Shown here piece by piece: positions 28,444 through 38,116 of a stretch of 64,000 nt of DNA (its first letter is position 1; each line of letters begins with the position of its first letter). A program made the position numbers and the translations under genes. The notes beneath the pieces were generated by a model. It did not search any database and was not told the DNA's origin. It saw only the letters and a list, made by a program, of their open reading frames with translations. This DNA comes from UBA9464 sp003445095 (GTDB lineage: Bacteria > Verrucomicrobiota > Verrucomicrobiia > Limisphaerales > UBA9464), in the NCBI GenBank assembly GCA_035437945.1, contig DAOMZG010000001.1:22311-86310 (forward strand), given 5' to 3'.

Positions 28444-29940
28444 ATGGCCTCGAGCCCAAGACATCATCCCTTTCTCAATCGGCGCGCTTTTCTGACTCAT
28501 AGCGCCACGGCCTTAAGCGGAATGGCTCTGGCCCAGTTGCTGGGTCGGGACGGGTTGCTCGCGGCCACGGCGGGCGTCAAAACTCCGATTCGGCCGAAGG
28601 TGGATTCGGCCAATCCCAACGCCGTGCGCGAGGCTCATTTCGCACCCCGCGCGAAACAAGTGCTGATGATTTTCTCCGCGGGGGGCTGCAGCCATCTCGA
28701 CACGTTCGACTACAAGCCCGAGTTGGTGAAGCGCCACGGACAACCGATGCCGGGTGCGGACAAGTTGGTCACCTTCCAAGGAGCGCAAGGGGCGTTGAAC
28801 CAAAGTCCATGGGCGTTCCGGCCGCGCGGACAATGCGGTAAGATGATTTCCGACCTTGTGCCGCGCCTCGGCGACCTCGCGGACGAGTTGTGTTTCATTC
28901 ATTCGCTGAAGGGCAAAACCAACACCCACGGCCCGGGCGAAAATTTCATGAACACGGGGTTCACGCTCGATGGTTTTCCCAGCATCGGCGCCTGGACCAC
29001 TTATGCGCTCGGGAGCGCGAACGACAATCTGCCTGCTTACGTGGCGATCCCCGATCCTCGCGGCGCCCCGCAATCGGCGGGCAATTGTTGGAATCCCGGA
29101 TTTCTTCCGGCGGCGTTTCAAGGAACGGATTTCAACGCCACCAAACCGCTTCGAAACCTCGCCCGCCCGATCGAGATCAGCCCGGATAAGGATCGCGCCA
29201 CCCGCGAATTCATCGCCCGGATCAATCAACATCACTTGCAGGGTTACCCTGGTGACACGGAGTTAGCAGCTCGCATTTCCAGCTACGAATTGGCCGCGCG
29301 AATGCAATTGTCGGTGCCCGCGGTGAGTGAGATTTCCACCGAACCGGCGCACGTGCTGAAAATGTACGGCGCCGACGCCACCGGAAACCGTACTCAGGAG
29401 ATTAAGGCTGGATACGCACGGAATTGCATTCTGGCCCGCCGACTGATTGAACAGGGCGTTCGTTTCGTTCAACTGTTCAATGGCGCCTATCAAGTCGGTG
29501 GCGAAGGGACGAGCAATTGGGACGGCCATAAAGTGTTGAAGGATCAATACACCGTCCACGGCGAGATCTTGGATCAACCGACCGCCGCGCTCCTCATTGA
29601 TCTCAAGCAACGCGGTCTGCTCGCCGATACCTTGGTCGTCTGGTGTACGGAGTTCGGGCGCATGCCGACCTTTCAGGCTGGCGCCAGCGGCCGGGACCAC
29701 AATCCGGCTGGATTCACTGCGTGGCTAGCGGGGGCGGGCGTCAAGGCTCCGTACAGCTTCGGAGCCACGGATGAATTTGGTTACCAGGCGGTGGAAAAGG
29801 TCGCCACCGTTTATGATTTCCACGCCACCATCCTCCAAATCCTGGGCCTCGATCACGAGCGACTGAGCTTTTACCACAACGGCATCGAACGCCGGCTCAC
29901 TGATGTGCATGGCGAAGTGGTGACGGAGGTTCTCGGTTAA
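28444..29940 (+). CDS. DUF1501 protein, Tat-exported (pair 2)
   Basis: A 498-residue exported DUF1501 protein. Twin-arginine motif FLNRRAFLTHSATALSGMAL leads the sequence. Family motifs include VLMIFSAGGCSHLDTFDYKP, NFMNTGFTLDGFPSIGAWTT, CILARRLIEQGVRFVQLFNG, LVVWCTEFGRMP and SGRDHNPAGFTAWLAGAGVK, and the conserved ending RRLTDVHGEVV also found in the pair 1 and 3 proteins. It lies 9 bp after the pair 2 PSCyt gene, so both are translated from one message. Presumed periplasmic hydrolase-like protein acting with the haem partner; no substrate can be assigned. Confidence 0.95.
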   Translation: MASSPRHHPFLNRRAFLTHSATALSGMALAQLLGRDGLLAATAGVKTPIRPKVDSANPNAVREAHFAPRAKQVLMIFSAGGCSHLDTFDYKPELVKRHGQPMPGADKLVTFQGAQGALNQSPWAFRPRGQCGKMISDLVPRLGDLADELCFIHSLKGKTNTHGPGENFMNTGFTLDGFPSIGAWTTYALGSANDNLPAYVAIPDPRGAPQSAGNCWNPGFLPAAFQGTDFNATKPLRNLARPIEISPDKDRATREFIARINQHHLQGYPGDTELAARISSYELAARMQLSVPAVSEISTEPAHVLKMYGADATGNRTQEIKAGYARNCILARRLIEQGVRFVQLFNGAYQVGGEGTSNWDGHKVLKDQYTVHGEILDQPTAALLIDLKQRGLLADTLVVWCTEFGRMPTFQAGASGRDHNPAGFTAWLAGAGVKAPYSFGATDEFGYQAVEKVATVYDFHATILQILGLDHERLSFYHNGIERRLTDVHGEVVTEVLG

Positions 29941-30251
29941 TTCCCTCCAGGCAGAATTCTTCTTGGTGAGTCTCGTCGTCACCCCGGCGGTCTGTGCTCA
30001 GCATGAGCGTTCCTTCCAATTCGACTCAAGTGCAACCAAAGCGTTAAGGGTCTTCCTCAGGCTGGGACACTTCGATGCGGCAACATCTGGTCGTATCGCC
30101 TCGCGGGCTCTACGACTCTTGGATGCCAGAGGAATTCAAGCAAGGCGTGTCGCCGGCATCACCGCCAGTCGCGGCGCTGGTGACCGATCTCCAACGACGC
30201 GCGGCGGCGACTTCAGGTGGGGTCCCCGAGTGCCGCCGTGCTGGAAACGCT
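29941..30251. other. intergenic spacer
   Basis: About 310 bp between the DUF1501 gene and the dyad in front of the ATPase gene. Several overlapping short frames occur but none has a start with ribosome site, family motif or signal sequence. No RNA gene or strong hairpin was seen. Confidence 0.4.
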
Positions 30252-30279
30252 TTTTACATTTATCATGATTATCGTAAAA
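30252..30279. promoter_or_regulatory. 28-bp AT-rich dyad upstream of the AAA/DUF4143 gene
   Basis: TTTTAC...GTAAAA arms and a central ATCATGAT share one centre (30265/30266). Of 14 half-site positions 11 are symmetric. It ends 7 bp before the GTG start codon of the ATPase gene and stands out as AT-rich in GC-rich DNA. It is a candidate operator or core promoter, possibly for autoregulation; no regulator is identified. Confidence 0.5.
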
Positions 30280-30286
30280 TGAGTCT

Positions 30287-31432
30287 GTGATCGCGCGCGA
30301 CTTCTGGCTCGGCCGAATCCGGCAGGTATGGGAGCGAGTGCCCATCGTCTGGCTGGCTGGCGTACGGCGGGTGGGCAAGACGACCCTCGTTCGCTCGCTG
30401 CCGGAGGCCGATTGCCTCTACGTCAATTGTGATTCACCGCGAGCCGCCCAGTCCGTCGCGGACCCGGAGTTTTTTTTCCAGCAAGTCAAGAGACCGATCG
30501 TCGTCTTCGACGAAATCCATCAACTCCCGGACCCAACCCGGCTGCTCAAGATTGGCGCCGACGTCTTTCCCCAACTGAAGTTAGTGGCCACGGGTTCCAG
30601 CACCCTGGCCGCCGCCCGCAAGTTCCGCGACGCACTCACCGGTCGCAAACGGGTGGTCGCCTTGCGCCCCGTGTTGTTTTCCGAGTTGACGGCCTTTGGC
30701 GACTTGCCGCTCGAACACCGCCTCCTGCGCGGCGGCTTGCCACCGTCGTTCTTGGCGGAGCGACCCGACCCGGAATTCTTCGGTGAATGGCTCGATTCGC
30801 ATTTCGCGCGCGACGTCCAAGAGCTATTTGGTGTCTCGAAACGCAGCGGCTATCTCGCCTTGCTGCAAATCCTGCTTCGCCAAAGCGGCGGCCTCCTGGA
30901 CATTACCAAGCTCGCGAACCAAACCGCGCTGTCACGGCCCACGGTGATGCATTATCTGGAAATCTGTGAGACCACTCTCACGGTGCGGTTGGTCCGGCCA
31001 TATCACGGCGGCAGAGCGCGGGAATGGACCCACCAGCCCAAAGCGTATGCGTTCGACACCGGGTTCATTTGTCACGCGCGTGGCTGGGAACACTTACGGT
31101 CCGAAGATTGCGGCCCGCTTTGGGAACACCTCGTGTTGGATACCCTCGCCAGTGTGGAGGATCCCACGAAGGTTCAGTTCTGGCGCGACCATCAGCAGCG
31201 CGAGGTTGATTTCGTGATCTCGAGAGGCCGGGATGCTGTGGACGCATACGAGTGCAAGTGGAGCATCCTCGACCCGGATTTGCGAAACCTTCGCGCCTTT
31301 CGACAAGTGTATCCGGAGGGGAAAAACTACCTGGTCGTTCCTCAGCCATCCTCCGCCCGAAGCTTACGGCTGGAGGGTTTAGACTTGAACGTCGTTTCCC
31401 CGGCCGACTTGATGCCGGCCGGTTTCGACTGA
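30287..31432 (+). CDS. AAA ATPase with DUF4143 nuclease-like domain
   Basis: A 381-residue ATPase of the AAA_14/DUF4143 family. The Walker A motif is GVRRVGKTTLVRSLP (about residues 26-40), Walker B is IVVFDEIHQLPDP and sensor 1 is LVATGSSTLAA. A winged-helix part (LLDITKLANQTALSRPTVMHYL) follows. The C-terminal DUF4143 region has the PD-(D/E)XK-like pattern REVDFVISR...AVDAYECKW, with D, E and K in the right order. These proteins are abundant and patchily distributed, often duplicated or horizontally moved; no firm function is known, though links to toxin-like or mobile systems have been suggested. GTG at 30287 is the start, directly after a 28-bp dyad and without a visible ribosome site. 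Confidence 0.9.
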   Translation: MIARDFWLGRIRQVWERVPIVWLAGVRRVGKTTLVRSLPEADCLYVNCDSPRAAQSVADPEFFFQQVKRPIVVFDEIHQLPDPTRLLKIGADVFPQLKLVATGSSTLAAARKFRDALTGRKRVVALRPVLFSELTAFGDLPLEHRLLRGGLPPSFLAERPDPEFFGEWLDSHFARDVQELFGVSKRSGYLALLQILLRQSGGLLDITKLANQTALSRPTVMHYLEICETTLTVRLVRPYHGGRAREWTHQPKAYAFDTGFICHARGWEHLRSEDCGPLWEHLVLDTLASVEDPTKVQFWRDHQQREVDFVISRGRDAVDAYECKWSILDPDLRNLRAFRQVYPEGKNYLVVPQPSSARSLRLEGLDLNVVSPADLMPAGFD

Positions 31433-31435
31433 CGC

Positions 31436-33214
31436 TCAATCGACCCGAACGCGGAAGAATCCGGGATTCGCGGTGATGTCCACGGAAGCGTCGCCCCCGG
31501 CAGGCGGTGTGGGGATGATGCTCAAATTGTCCCACATCGCCGGCAGGATCGGCTTGCCCTCAAGCGAATAGGTTCGCCCCCATTCGGCCAAGAAGCTCAA
31601 GCGGATGCCATTCACCAGCGGAACAAAAGTAACGACCGGCGGCAAAACGACATCGACCTCCCATGCAGTCGGGTCATTGCCGAATTGAGTGACGTCCTTT
31701 CGTCGCAAGGCTGGCCCAGTTCCGTCGGCAGCGGGCGGCCAAGGCAACTTAGGTGAGTAGGTGATCTCGTCGACGACGACGTACGGGACAAAGCCAGCAT
31801 CGGTGTGCGGCGGAAGCTGGGGCGCATCCGGCTGATAAATTGCCACCCGTTCACCTTCATTACTGAGCAAGTTGGTCCACGGGCCAAATACACCAATCGA
31901 TACCGGAATGTTATAGCGGGTCCGAAACTTTACGGGGTCGACACCCACCACCAGCAATCGCTGGTACGCGGCCAGGGAGATACCGGTGGGAAAATCAAAG
32001 TCCACGCCGTCACGGATCCGCCACGCGTTGGTGGCATGCAGCGGGTCGAAGAGGTTCAGCGGTTCGGCCGAGTTATTGTAGATTTCAAGAAACTCATCTT
32101 CGCCGGCGGCGGGATGATATTGAATGCGGCTGAAAACCAAGGGGCCCACCCGTGGTGAGGCGTTGGACGCGCCTAATCCACTTCGAAACAAGGTAATCAA
32201 TTCGGGCGGATCGTTCGCCGTCACCGCCGCGCCGAAACTCGGCTGACGCAGGGTGGTTAGCCGGCCGACGCCATTGGGATAACGCCCTTGGCTTATGCCG
32301 TTGGCAGTGGCCTCAAAGCTAATGGCATCCATCCACAGCAGCGGATTACCGACCGAATCAGCCGAGAGGAGGCACGCTTCATCTCCATGAGCGGCATTGA
32401 AGGTGAACGAAGGATCGATTCCTGTACCCGTCGGGTTGAAGCCGCGCAAATTGCCCGTGCCGGCCAACTCGTAAAAGACTTGGTAGTCATGGGCGCCAAT
32501 AATGGTGCCGCTCGGAATACGGAATTTTCGAGGCTTGGCCCGGGAGTTAGACAGATACCAGCCGCCGATATTGATGGGCTGGTCGGTCAAATTGATCAGT
32601 TCGATGGCATCCTCGAAGGGCGGATCCGTGTGCGCGAGGATCTCGTTAATCACGACGGTGCGAGGCGTTGCCACCCCGGCGCGTCCCGGCGATCCCAGGT
32701 ACTCGGGGCTGGCTCGCCAGTTCGCTGGGTCACTCAGGTCACCACTGGGATCCAGGCACTCGAGTGAGCTGCCAAGTCCAGCCGGTCGGCTCGGCCAACC
32801 GTCGTCCGACTTGTACTTGAAGCTAAACAACTCCAATCCATCCGCACTGGTGAGCGTCACCGATTCCCCACCATTGGCGAATCCGCCGGTAAACGCTCCG
32901 TCAGCCAAGCGAATTCCGGTCGCTCCATAGCGTACTTTGAACTTGGTCCGATGCTTCGAAATGACAATCCGTTCTCCTCCGGCCAAGACGGTCGGAGAGT
33001 TAAATGTGTAAACGATGCCTGAGGTAAACGTCGCGCCGGTGAGGACCACTTCGCCGACGCCGGTGTTGATCAGTTCAATATACTCGAGATCTTCGTCAAA
33101 CGCGTCGTTATAGTTCAATTCGCTAACCGAAATTGCCCCAGTCGCAACCATTGCCCCTAAAGCAAACGATCCGATGATTCCGAAGTAACGAGTCAGGTTA
33201 TGTCTCCAGTGCAT
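31436..33214 (-). CDS. secreted lamin-tail-domain (LTD) protein
   Basis: A 592-residue exported protein with a signal peptide (GIIGSFALGAMVATGAIS). Three lamin-tail-like domains can be read from their recurrent E-(Y/A/F)-I-E-L-x-N motifs: ISVSELNYNDAFDEDLEYIE, then VVINEILAHTDPPFEDAIEL, and FSRIQYHPAAGEDEFLEIYN, each followed by a beta-sandwich with the W-(Y/R)-(L/I)-x-(N/D) turn. In bacteria such domains occur on large secreted proteins, sometimes with CotH kinases; no kinase domain is present here. The C-terminus ends in a beta-rich module like those of other surface proteins in the window. The ATG at 33214 fits the signal peptide. The gene converges with the ATPase gene with a 3-bp gap. 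Confidence 0.85.
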   Translation of the reverse strand: MHWRHNLTRYFGIIGSFALGAMVATGAISVSELNYNDAFDEDLEYIELINTGVGEVVLTGATFTSGIVYTFNSPTVLAGGERIVISKHRTKFKVRYGATGIRLADGAFTGGFANGGESVTLTSADGLELFSFKYKSDDGWPSRPAGLGSSLECLDPSGDLSDPANWRASPEYLGSPGRAGVATPRTVVINEILAHTDPPFEDAIELINLTDQPINIGGWYLSNSRAKPRKFRIPSGTIIGAHDYQVFYELAGTGNLRGFNPTGTGIDPSFTFNAAHGDEACLLSADSVGNPLLWMDAISFEATANGISQGRYPNGVGRLTTLRQPSFGAAVTANDPPELITLFRSGLGASNASPRVGPLVFSRIQYHPAAGEDEFLEIYNNSAEPLNLFDPLHATNAWRIRDGVDFDFPTGISLAAYQRLLVVGVDPVKFRTRYNIPVSIGVFGPWTNLLSNEGERVAIYQPDAPQLPPHTDAGFVPYVVVDEITYSPKLPWPPAADGTGPALRRKDVTQFGNDPTAWEVDVVLPPVVTFVPLVNGIRLSFLAEWGRTYSLEGKPILPAMWDNLSIIPTPPAGGDASVDITANPGFFRVRVD

Positions 33215-33579
33215 GAGCAAGGCTAGTAGGGGCGACCTTGGTGCCAAGGAGAAACCATTGGATCAGGGTAGTCGCAGGTCAGGCGCGCTGCGGATCAAGG
33301 GGAAGAGTCAGCCCGTCCGCCGCGTCCGCCAAGGCGAGCCGTTTTCGGAGTGGCGGTAGAGAGAAAACTGTATCAACAATGCGTAATCACACTCGCCCCG
33401 CGGCTTCAGCAGCTTCGAGGACAACCAGTGCCACCGGTGATGAATCGATTCATTCGCAAGCTGAGGTCGCCAACGAAGGCCACGCGCCATCGCTGCGCCA
33501 GGTTGAGAATTATGCCCGCCCCGAGGCATCGCGATAATGGAGCGTGGGCTGGATGCGCGCGTTTCAGAGACATCAGCTC
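33215..33579. other. intergenic spacer between divergent genes
   Basis: About 365 bp between the LTD protein (minus) and the pair 3 PSCyt gene (plus). Short frames occur on both strands without family resemblance. The region should contain the divergent promoters. No repeat or RNA was recognised. Confidence 0.4.
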
Positions 33580-36285
33580 ATGAAACCAGCCAGTGCCCTA
33601 TCCTTGCTCATCGGGCTGGCCGCTTTCGAGGGCGCGTCAGCCAACGGCAGCGAGCCAGCAAAACCGCACTGGTCGCTAGCCCCGCTGGTGAAACCGGCGG
33701 TGCCGGATGGAGGGGCCAACCCCATCGATGGGTTCATCCGGTCCAAGCTGGCGGAAACGCAGATTGCACCGTCCACTGAAGCTGACCGTCGCACGCTGAT
33801 CCGCCGGTTGTGCTACGACCTCACTGGGCTCCCTCCGACGCCGGAGGAATTGGCGTCATTCCTACGGGACCCAGACCCTCAGGCTTATGAACGACTTGTG
33901 TCTCGGCTCCTGACTTCACCGCGGTATGGTGAACACTGGGCCAGACATTGGCTCGACGTCGCCAATTACGCCGACACACACGGCAACGATCATGACTATG
34001 CACGACCCAATGCGTGGCCTTATCGGGATTACGTCATTCGCGCGTTCAACGACGACAAACCGTATCCTCGTTTTGTCCAGGAGCAGATGGCGGGAGACGC
34101 GCTCTTCCCGGCAGATCCGCAAGCCACGGTCGCGCTGGGTTTCTTAGCCGCCGGGCCGTGGGATCATACGCTAATGGTTACCGTCCGAGAGGACACGGTG
34201 GATCATCGCAGCGCGCAGAATATGGATCGCGATAGCTTGGTGAGCACCGCGATGGGTACTTTCCAAAGTCTTACCGTTCATTGCGCGCGGTGCCACGACC
34301 ACAAGTTCGATCCGATTTCACAACGCGAATACTACGCGTTGCAGGCCGTCTTCGCGGGCGTAGATCGAGCGGATCGGCCGTTTGACGTGGAATCACGGAC
34401 GCACATCGAACGTCGACAGCTCCTCTCGGAGCAGCGCGCCTTGCGACTGCGCACGCCGACTTTGCTGGCGACGCTAGAGTCGCCCGAAATCACGCGAGCG
34501 GTGGCCGCATGGGAATCAACTTGGGTACGACGCGAGGAGGCGTGGGCGCCGTTTGAAATTGAAAGTGTTGTCTCAACCGGCGGGACTTTGTTCGCCCGGC
34601 AGGAGGATGGCTCGTGGCTAGCCCACGGTCCTCGACCTGAACGCGACACCTACATCGTCACGTCGCATTGGCGACCAGGAAAACTCAGCGCGATTCGCTT
34701 GAAAGTGCTGCCCAATGACCAGCTTCCCCAACGCGGCCCTGGCCGGTGGGACAACGGCAATTTCCACCTCACCGAGTTGCGCGCGTTCGCTGCACCAGCC
34801 AACTCGAAAGAGGGCGCGAAGCCCATAATGTTCACGCGCGCGTCGGCGGATTTCGACGAGGGCCCTACGATCTCCGCTGCCCAGGCTATTGACGGTAAGA
34901 ACGAGACCCACTGGGGTGTGCATCCGCGCTACGGCGAATCGCACGAAGCCATCTTCGAAGTCAGGGATCCCGTAGTTTTTCCCGAGCGGACAACCCTCAC
35001 GCTCCTGCTCGAGCATCAGGCGGGGGCACCGGGCCACGGCATCGGACGGTTTCATCTTTCGGGAAGTGACGTCGCGTCGTCTGAAGATAGCTTCGTGCCT
35101 TTGTCGCCAACGTTGGAGGCTATCTTGCGCGTGCCCGCTGGTGAACGAACGCCCACTCAACGCCAGGATTTGGCGCTCGCCGTTTTGACGAGGGAGAATC
35201 AACGCAAGTTGTCGGCCCTACCAGCCCCCCAGTTCGTCTATGCCGTGACACATGACTTCCCGCCCGACGGAGACAACTTCAAACCGTCGCCCCAGCCGCG
35301 CCCCATCCACCTGCTGGTTCGGGGTGAGTTAAGCAAGCCTGGTGAACTAATCGGCCCCGGTACGCTGCGCTGCCTTCCGGGAATGTCCGGTGATTTAGCG
35401 GTGGCCGACGAAAGCGATGAAGCCGCCCGCCGCGCTGCGTTGGCGCGTTGGCTCACCGACGAGCGCAACGTGCTCACTTGGCGAAGCATCGTGAACCGAG
35501 TTTGGTTTTGGCATTTCGGTCGCGGCCTGTGCGACACCCCGAACGACTTCGGAAAAATGGGCGGTTCACCTAGCCATCCGGAGTTGCTCGACTGGCTCGC
35601 CAGCTGGTTTCGTGACGAAGCGAAAGGGTCGCTTCGGGCGCTGCATCAACTCATCGTGACGAGTGAAACGTGGAAGCAAACCTCGCTGGCCCAACATGGC
35701 GATGCTCGCGACGGCGACAATCGATTGCTGTGGCGACAGAATCGATTGCGGCTCACGGGGGAAGAAGTGCGGGACACGATCCTTGGGTTAAGCGGACAGC
35801 TCGATCTCACGATGGGCGGGCCGCCGGCGGTGCAATTTGTTTCGCGTGGTGACGCCACTTTCAATCCCGGCGGAAACCCCGCGTTTCTGGATTACGAAAA
35901 CTTCGATCCCGATTCGCCCGCCGCCCGCCGCCGCGCGATCTACCGTTTTCTATTTCGGACCGTGCCCGATCCGTTCATGGACGCGCTCGACTGCCCGGAC
36001 GGGGGCATCATCACACCCGTACGCGGTGACTCGACGACTGCGCAGCAGGCATTCGCCTTGCTCAACGATGCTTTTGTTATTCGCCAATGCGACCACCTTG
36101 CCGAGCGAATCACGACTCGGGCGTGCACTCCGGAAGCGCAGGCGAAAGCTGCGATTGAGATGATCCTCCAGCGTGGCGCCCGTTTGGAAGAACGTGTTCC
36201 CTTCGCCCGCTACATTGAATCCCATGGGCTTGGCAACGCGTGTCAATTGCTCATCAATAGCAACGAATTCCTCTACCTGGATTGA
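33580..36285 (+). CDS. DUF1549-DUF1553 protein lacking the PSCyt1 domain (pair 3)
   Basis: A 901-residue exported protein with a signal peptide (SALSLLIGLAAFEGASA). Unlike pairs 1 and 2 it goes straight from the signal peptide to the linker and DUF1549 (about 45-270), with CYDLTGLPPTPEELASFL, SPRYGEHWARHWLDVANYAD and one haem motif CARCHDHKFDP (residues about 235-239). The N-terminal haem domain (PSCyt1) is missing, so it has one CxxCH rather than two. A middle jelly-roll-like part includes RGPGRWDNGNFHLTELRAF, similar to pair 1. DUF1553 occupies about 610-890 with NRVWFWHFGRGLCDTPNDFG. The frame opens with GTG at 33544; ATG 33580 is chosen for the signal peptide. The partner DUF1501 gene follows 2 bp later. 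Confidence 0.93.
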   Translation: MKPASALSLLIGLAAFEGASANGSEPAKPHWSLAPLVKPAVPDGGANPIDGFIRSKLAETQIAPSTEADRRTLIRRLCYDLTGLPPTPEELASFLRDPDPQAYERLVSRLLTSPRYGEHWARHWLDVANYADTHGNDHDYARPNAWPYRDYVIRAFNDDKPYPRFVQEQMAGDALFPADPQATVALGFLAAGPWDHTLMVTVREDTVDHRSAQNMDRDSLVSTAMGTFQSLTVHCARCHDHKFDPISQREYYALQAVFAGVDRADRPFDVESRTHIERRQLLSEQRALRLRTPTLLATLESPEITRAVAAWESTWVRREEAWAPFEIESVVSTGGTLFARQEDGSWLAHGPRPERDTYIVTSHWRPGKLSAIRLKVLPNDQLPQRGPGRWDNGNFHLTELRAFAAPANSKEGAKPIMFTRASADFDEGPTISAAQAIDGKNETHWGVHPRYGESHEAIFEVRDPVVFPERTTLTLLLEHQAGAPGHGIGRFHLSGSDVASSEDSFVPLSPTLEAILRVPAGERTPTQRQDLALAVLTRENQRKLSALPAPQFVYAVTHDFPPDGDNFKPSPQPRPIHLLVRGELSKPGELIGPGTLRCLPGMSGDLAVADESDEAARRAALARWLTDERNVLTWRSIVNRVWFWHFGRGLCDTPNDFGKMGGSPSHPELLDWLASWFRDEAKGSLRALHQLIVTSETWKQTSLAQHGDARDGDNRLLWRQNRLRLTGEEVRDTILGLSGQLDLTMGGPPAVQFVSRGDATFNPGGNPAFLDYENFDPDSPAARRRAIYRFLFRTVPDPFMDALDCPDGGIITPVRGDSTTAQQAFALLNDAFVIRQCDHLAERITTRACTPEAQAKAAIEMILQRGARLEERVPFARYIESHGLGNACQLLINSNEFLYLD

Positions 36286-36287
36286 CC

Positions 36288-37697
36288 ATGAACCCCACCG
36301 CCGTCACCCGTCGTGATTTCCTCGGCCGGCTGAGTACCGGCCTCGGCGGAATCGCGCTGACGTCGCTACTGGCGGACGGAGTTTCCGCGGCTACGCCGCC
36401 GCATTTTTCGCCGAAAGCGCGGCGCGTCATTCAACTCTTCATGAATGGCGGGGCGAGCCAGTGCGATCTGTTTGACTACAAGCCGCAGCTCATCGCGCGG
36501 CACGGACAGAAATTTGACCCCGGCAATGGGGAACGCGTCGAGGCAAGCATCAGCATTCCCGGCGCAGTGATGAAGAGCCCGTTTGAATGGTCGCAACATG
36601 GCCAATGCGGCCGTTGGGTGAGCACCGCCTTGCCGCACCTCGCGCGTCACGTGGATGAGATGGCGTTCCTGATGGCCATGCAGTCGAGGTCCAACGTCCA
36701 CGGGCCGGCGGCTTACCTGCAGACGAGTGGGTTTCTCCTGCCGGGCTTCCCGTGTGCGGGGGCGTGGATATCTTATGCGCTGGGCAGCCTCGCCGACAAT
36801 GTGCCCGCGTTCGTCGTTCTGCCGGATGTGCGTGGATTGCCTTACAATGGACGCAGCGCCTTTACGGCGGGATTTCTGCCCGCAAATCACCAAGGCACCA
36901 TCATTAGCGCGTCGGCTCCGCAGCCGATGACCCATCTGCGCCCTCCGGCGAATGCGCCGCACATCACACCGGAGAGCCGCGTGGAAGGATTGGCGCTGTT
37001 GCGCGAAATGAACGCGGCCCACGCTGCTGAGCGCCCCGACGACTCGCGACTCAACGCGCGCATCGAGAGCTACGAATTGGCTGCGCGTCTTCAATTGGCC
37101 GCGCCCGAGTTGCTCAACCTGGCGAGCGAGACGCAGGCGACGAAAAACCTCTACGGAATTGACCAAGCGGAGACCGCTGATTTCGGCAAGCGCTGTTTGT
37201 TGGCCCGGCGGATGGTCGAACGCGGCGTGCGTTTTGTGCAGGTTTGGAGCGGCCAAGGCGGTGGGGCGGACAATTGGGACAACCACACCGACATCCCCAA
37301 AGAACTCAGTGCGGCCGCGCGCAAGATGGACCAACCCGCCGCCGCCCTGCTGATGGACCTGAAAGCGCGGGGTCTGCTCGAAGACACGTTGCTGGTGTGG
37401 ACGACCGAGTTCGGTCGAATGCCGTTCAGTCAAGGCAGCACGGGCCGAGACCACAATGGCGGGACTTTTGTTTCCTGGTTTGCCGGTGCGGGTGTTAAGC
37501 CGGGCACTGCTGTCGGCCAGAGCGACGAGTGGTCTTGGAAGGCCGTCGAAGGAGTTACTACGAGCTACGACTTACACGCCACCATCCTCCACCTGCTCGG
37601 CCTCAATCACGAGCAACTCACCTTTCGGCACAGCGGTATTGATCGTCGGCTGACGGACGTGCATGGGCACGTTATTCGCGAGGTGCTGGCGAGCTGA
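36288..37697 (+). CDS. DUF1501 protein, Tat-exported (pair 3)
   Basis: A 469-residue exported DUF1501 protein. The twin-arginine motif is VTRRDFLGRLSTGLGGIALT. Family landmarks: VIQLFMNGGASQCDLFDYKP, LQTSGFLLPGFPCAGAWISY, CLLARRMVERGVRFVQVW with GGGADNWDNH, LVWTTEFGRMPFSQGSTGRD and RRLTDVHGHVI. The ATG at 36288 lies two bases after the stop of the upstream gene; an in-frame TTG at 36282 is possible but less likely. It forms the third PSCyt/DUF1501 pair of the window and is most like the pair 2 protein in order of motifs. Predicted to act in the periplasm with its haem partner. Confidence 0.95.
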   Translation: MNPTAVTRRDFLGRLSTGLGGIALTSLLADGVSAATPPHFSPKARRVIQLFMNGGASQCDLFDYKPQLIARHGQKFDPGNGERVEASISIPGAVMKSPFEWSQHGQCGRWVSTALPHLARHVDEMAFLMAMQSRSNVHGPAAYLQTSGFLLPGFPCAGAWISYALGSLADNVPAFVVLPDVRGLPYNGRSAFTAGFLPANHQGTIISASAPQPMTHLRPPANAPHITPESRVEGLALLREMNAAHAAERPDDSRLNARIESYELAARLQLAAPELLNLASETQATKNLYGIDQAETADFGKRCLLARRMVERGVRFVQVWSGQGGGADNWDNHTDIPKELSAAARKMDQPAAALLMDLKARGLLEDTLLVWTTEFGRMPFSQGSTGRDHNGGTFVSWFAGAGVKPGTAVGQSDEWSWKAVEGVTTSYDLHATILHLLGLNHEQLTFRHSGIDRRLTDVHGHVIREVLAS

Positions 37698-37732
37698 GTT
37701 CGACCCAAACTCGAGGCAACCTTGCCTCCGAT

Positions 37733-38109
37733 TCAACACCCCATGGTTTCCCGAAACTCGGGCAGCGAAGGCGCGGTTATCGCCGCCCTCAACCATTGCC
37801 GTAATTGAGCGGAGTCCGACACCGCCTGAATTGCCTCCGCGACTTCGGTTGGGGGCGGGCCAAATCTAGTGGCGAGCGCCTCGTGAATCGCTTCGTGGGC
37901 TGCCTCGAGTCGACCCTCCCGCACATCTTCCTGGCGGCCTTTTTGGATGCCCAAGCGTTCAATGCTGGTGACGTATGGCATAACCTTCTCTTTCTCTAGC
38001 TCCTGTACGTTTTGCTGAAAAATGATTTTGGAACGGAGAATTTTCTTCCCCGGCCAACGCGCAAACTCATGGACGGCCGGGGCTGGCTGCCTAAACTCCC
38101 GAAACATTC
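37733..38109 (-). pseudogene. 3' remnant of an Rpn/DUF4351-type transposase-nuclease gene
   Basis: The last 125 or so codons of a minus-strand open frame read like the C-terminal tail of Rpn-family (PD-(D/E)XK) proteins: ELEKEKVMPYVTSIERLGIQ, KGRQEDVREGRLEAAHEAIH and FGPPPTEVAEAIQAVSDSAQ, then LRQWLRAAITAPSLPEF. The nuclease domain that should precede this tail is absent; upstream the same frame runs antisense to the ThuA fusion gene and is meaningless. It is therefore a truncated mobile-element relic wedged between the DUF1501 gene and the ThuA fusion gene. Its own promoter is probably lost. Confidence 0.7.
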
Positions 38110-38116
38110 CTAGAGT

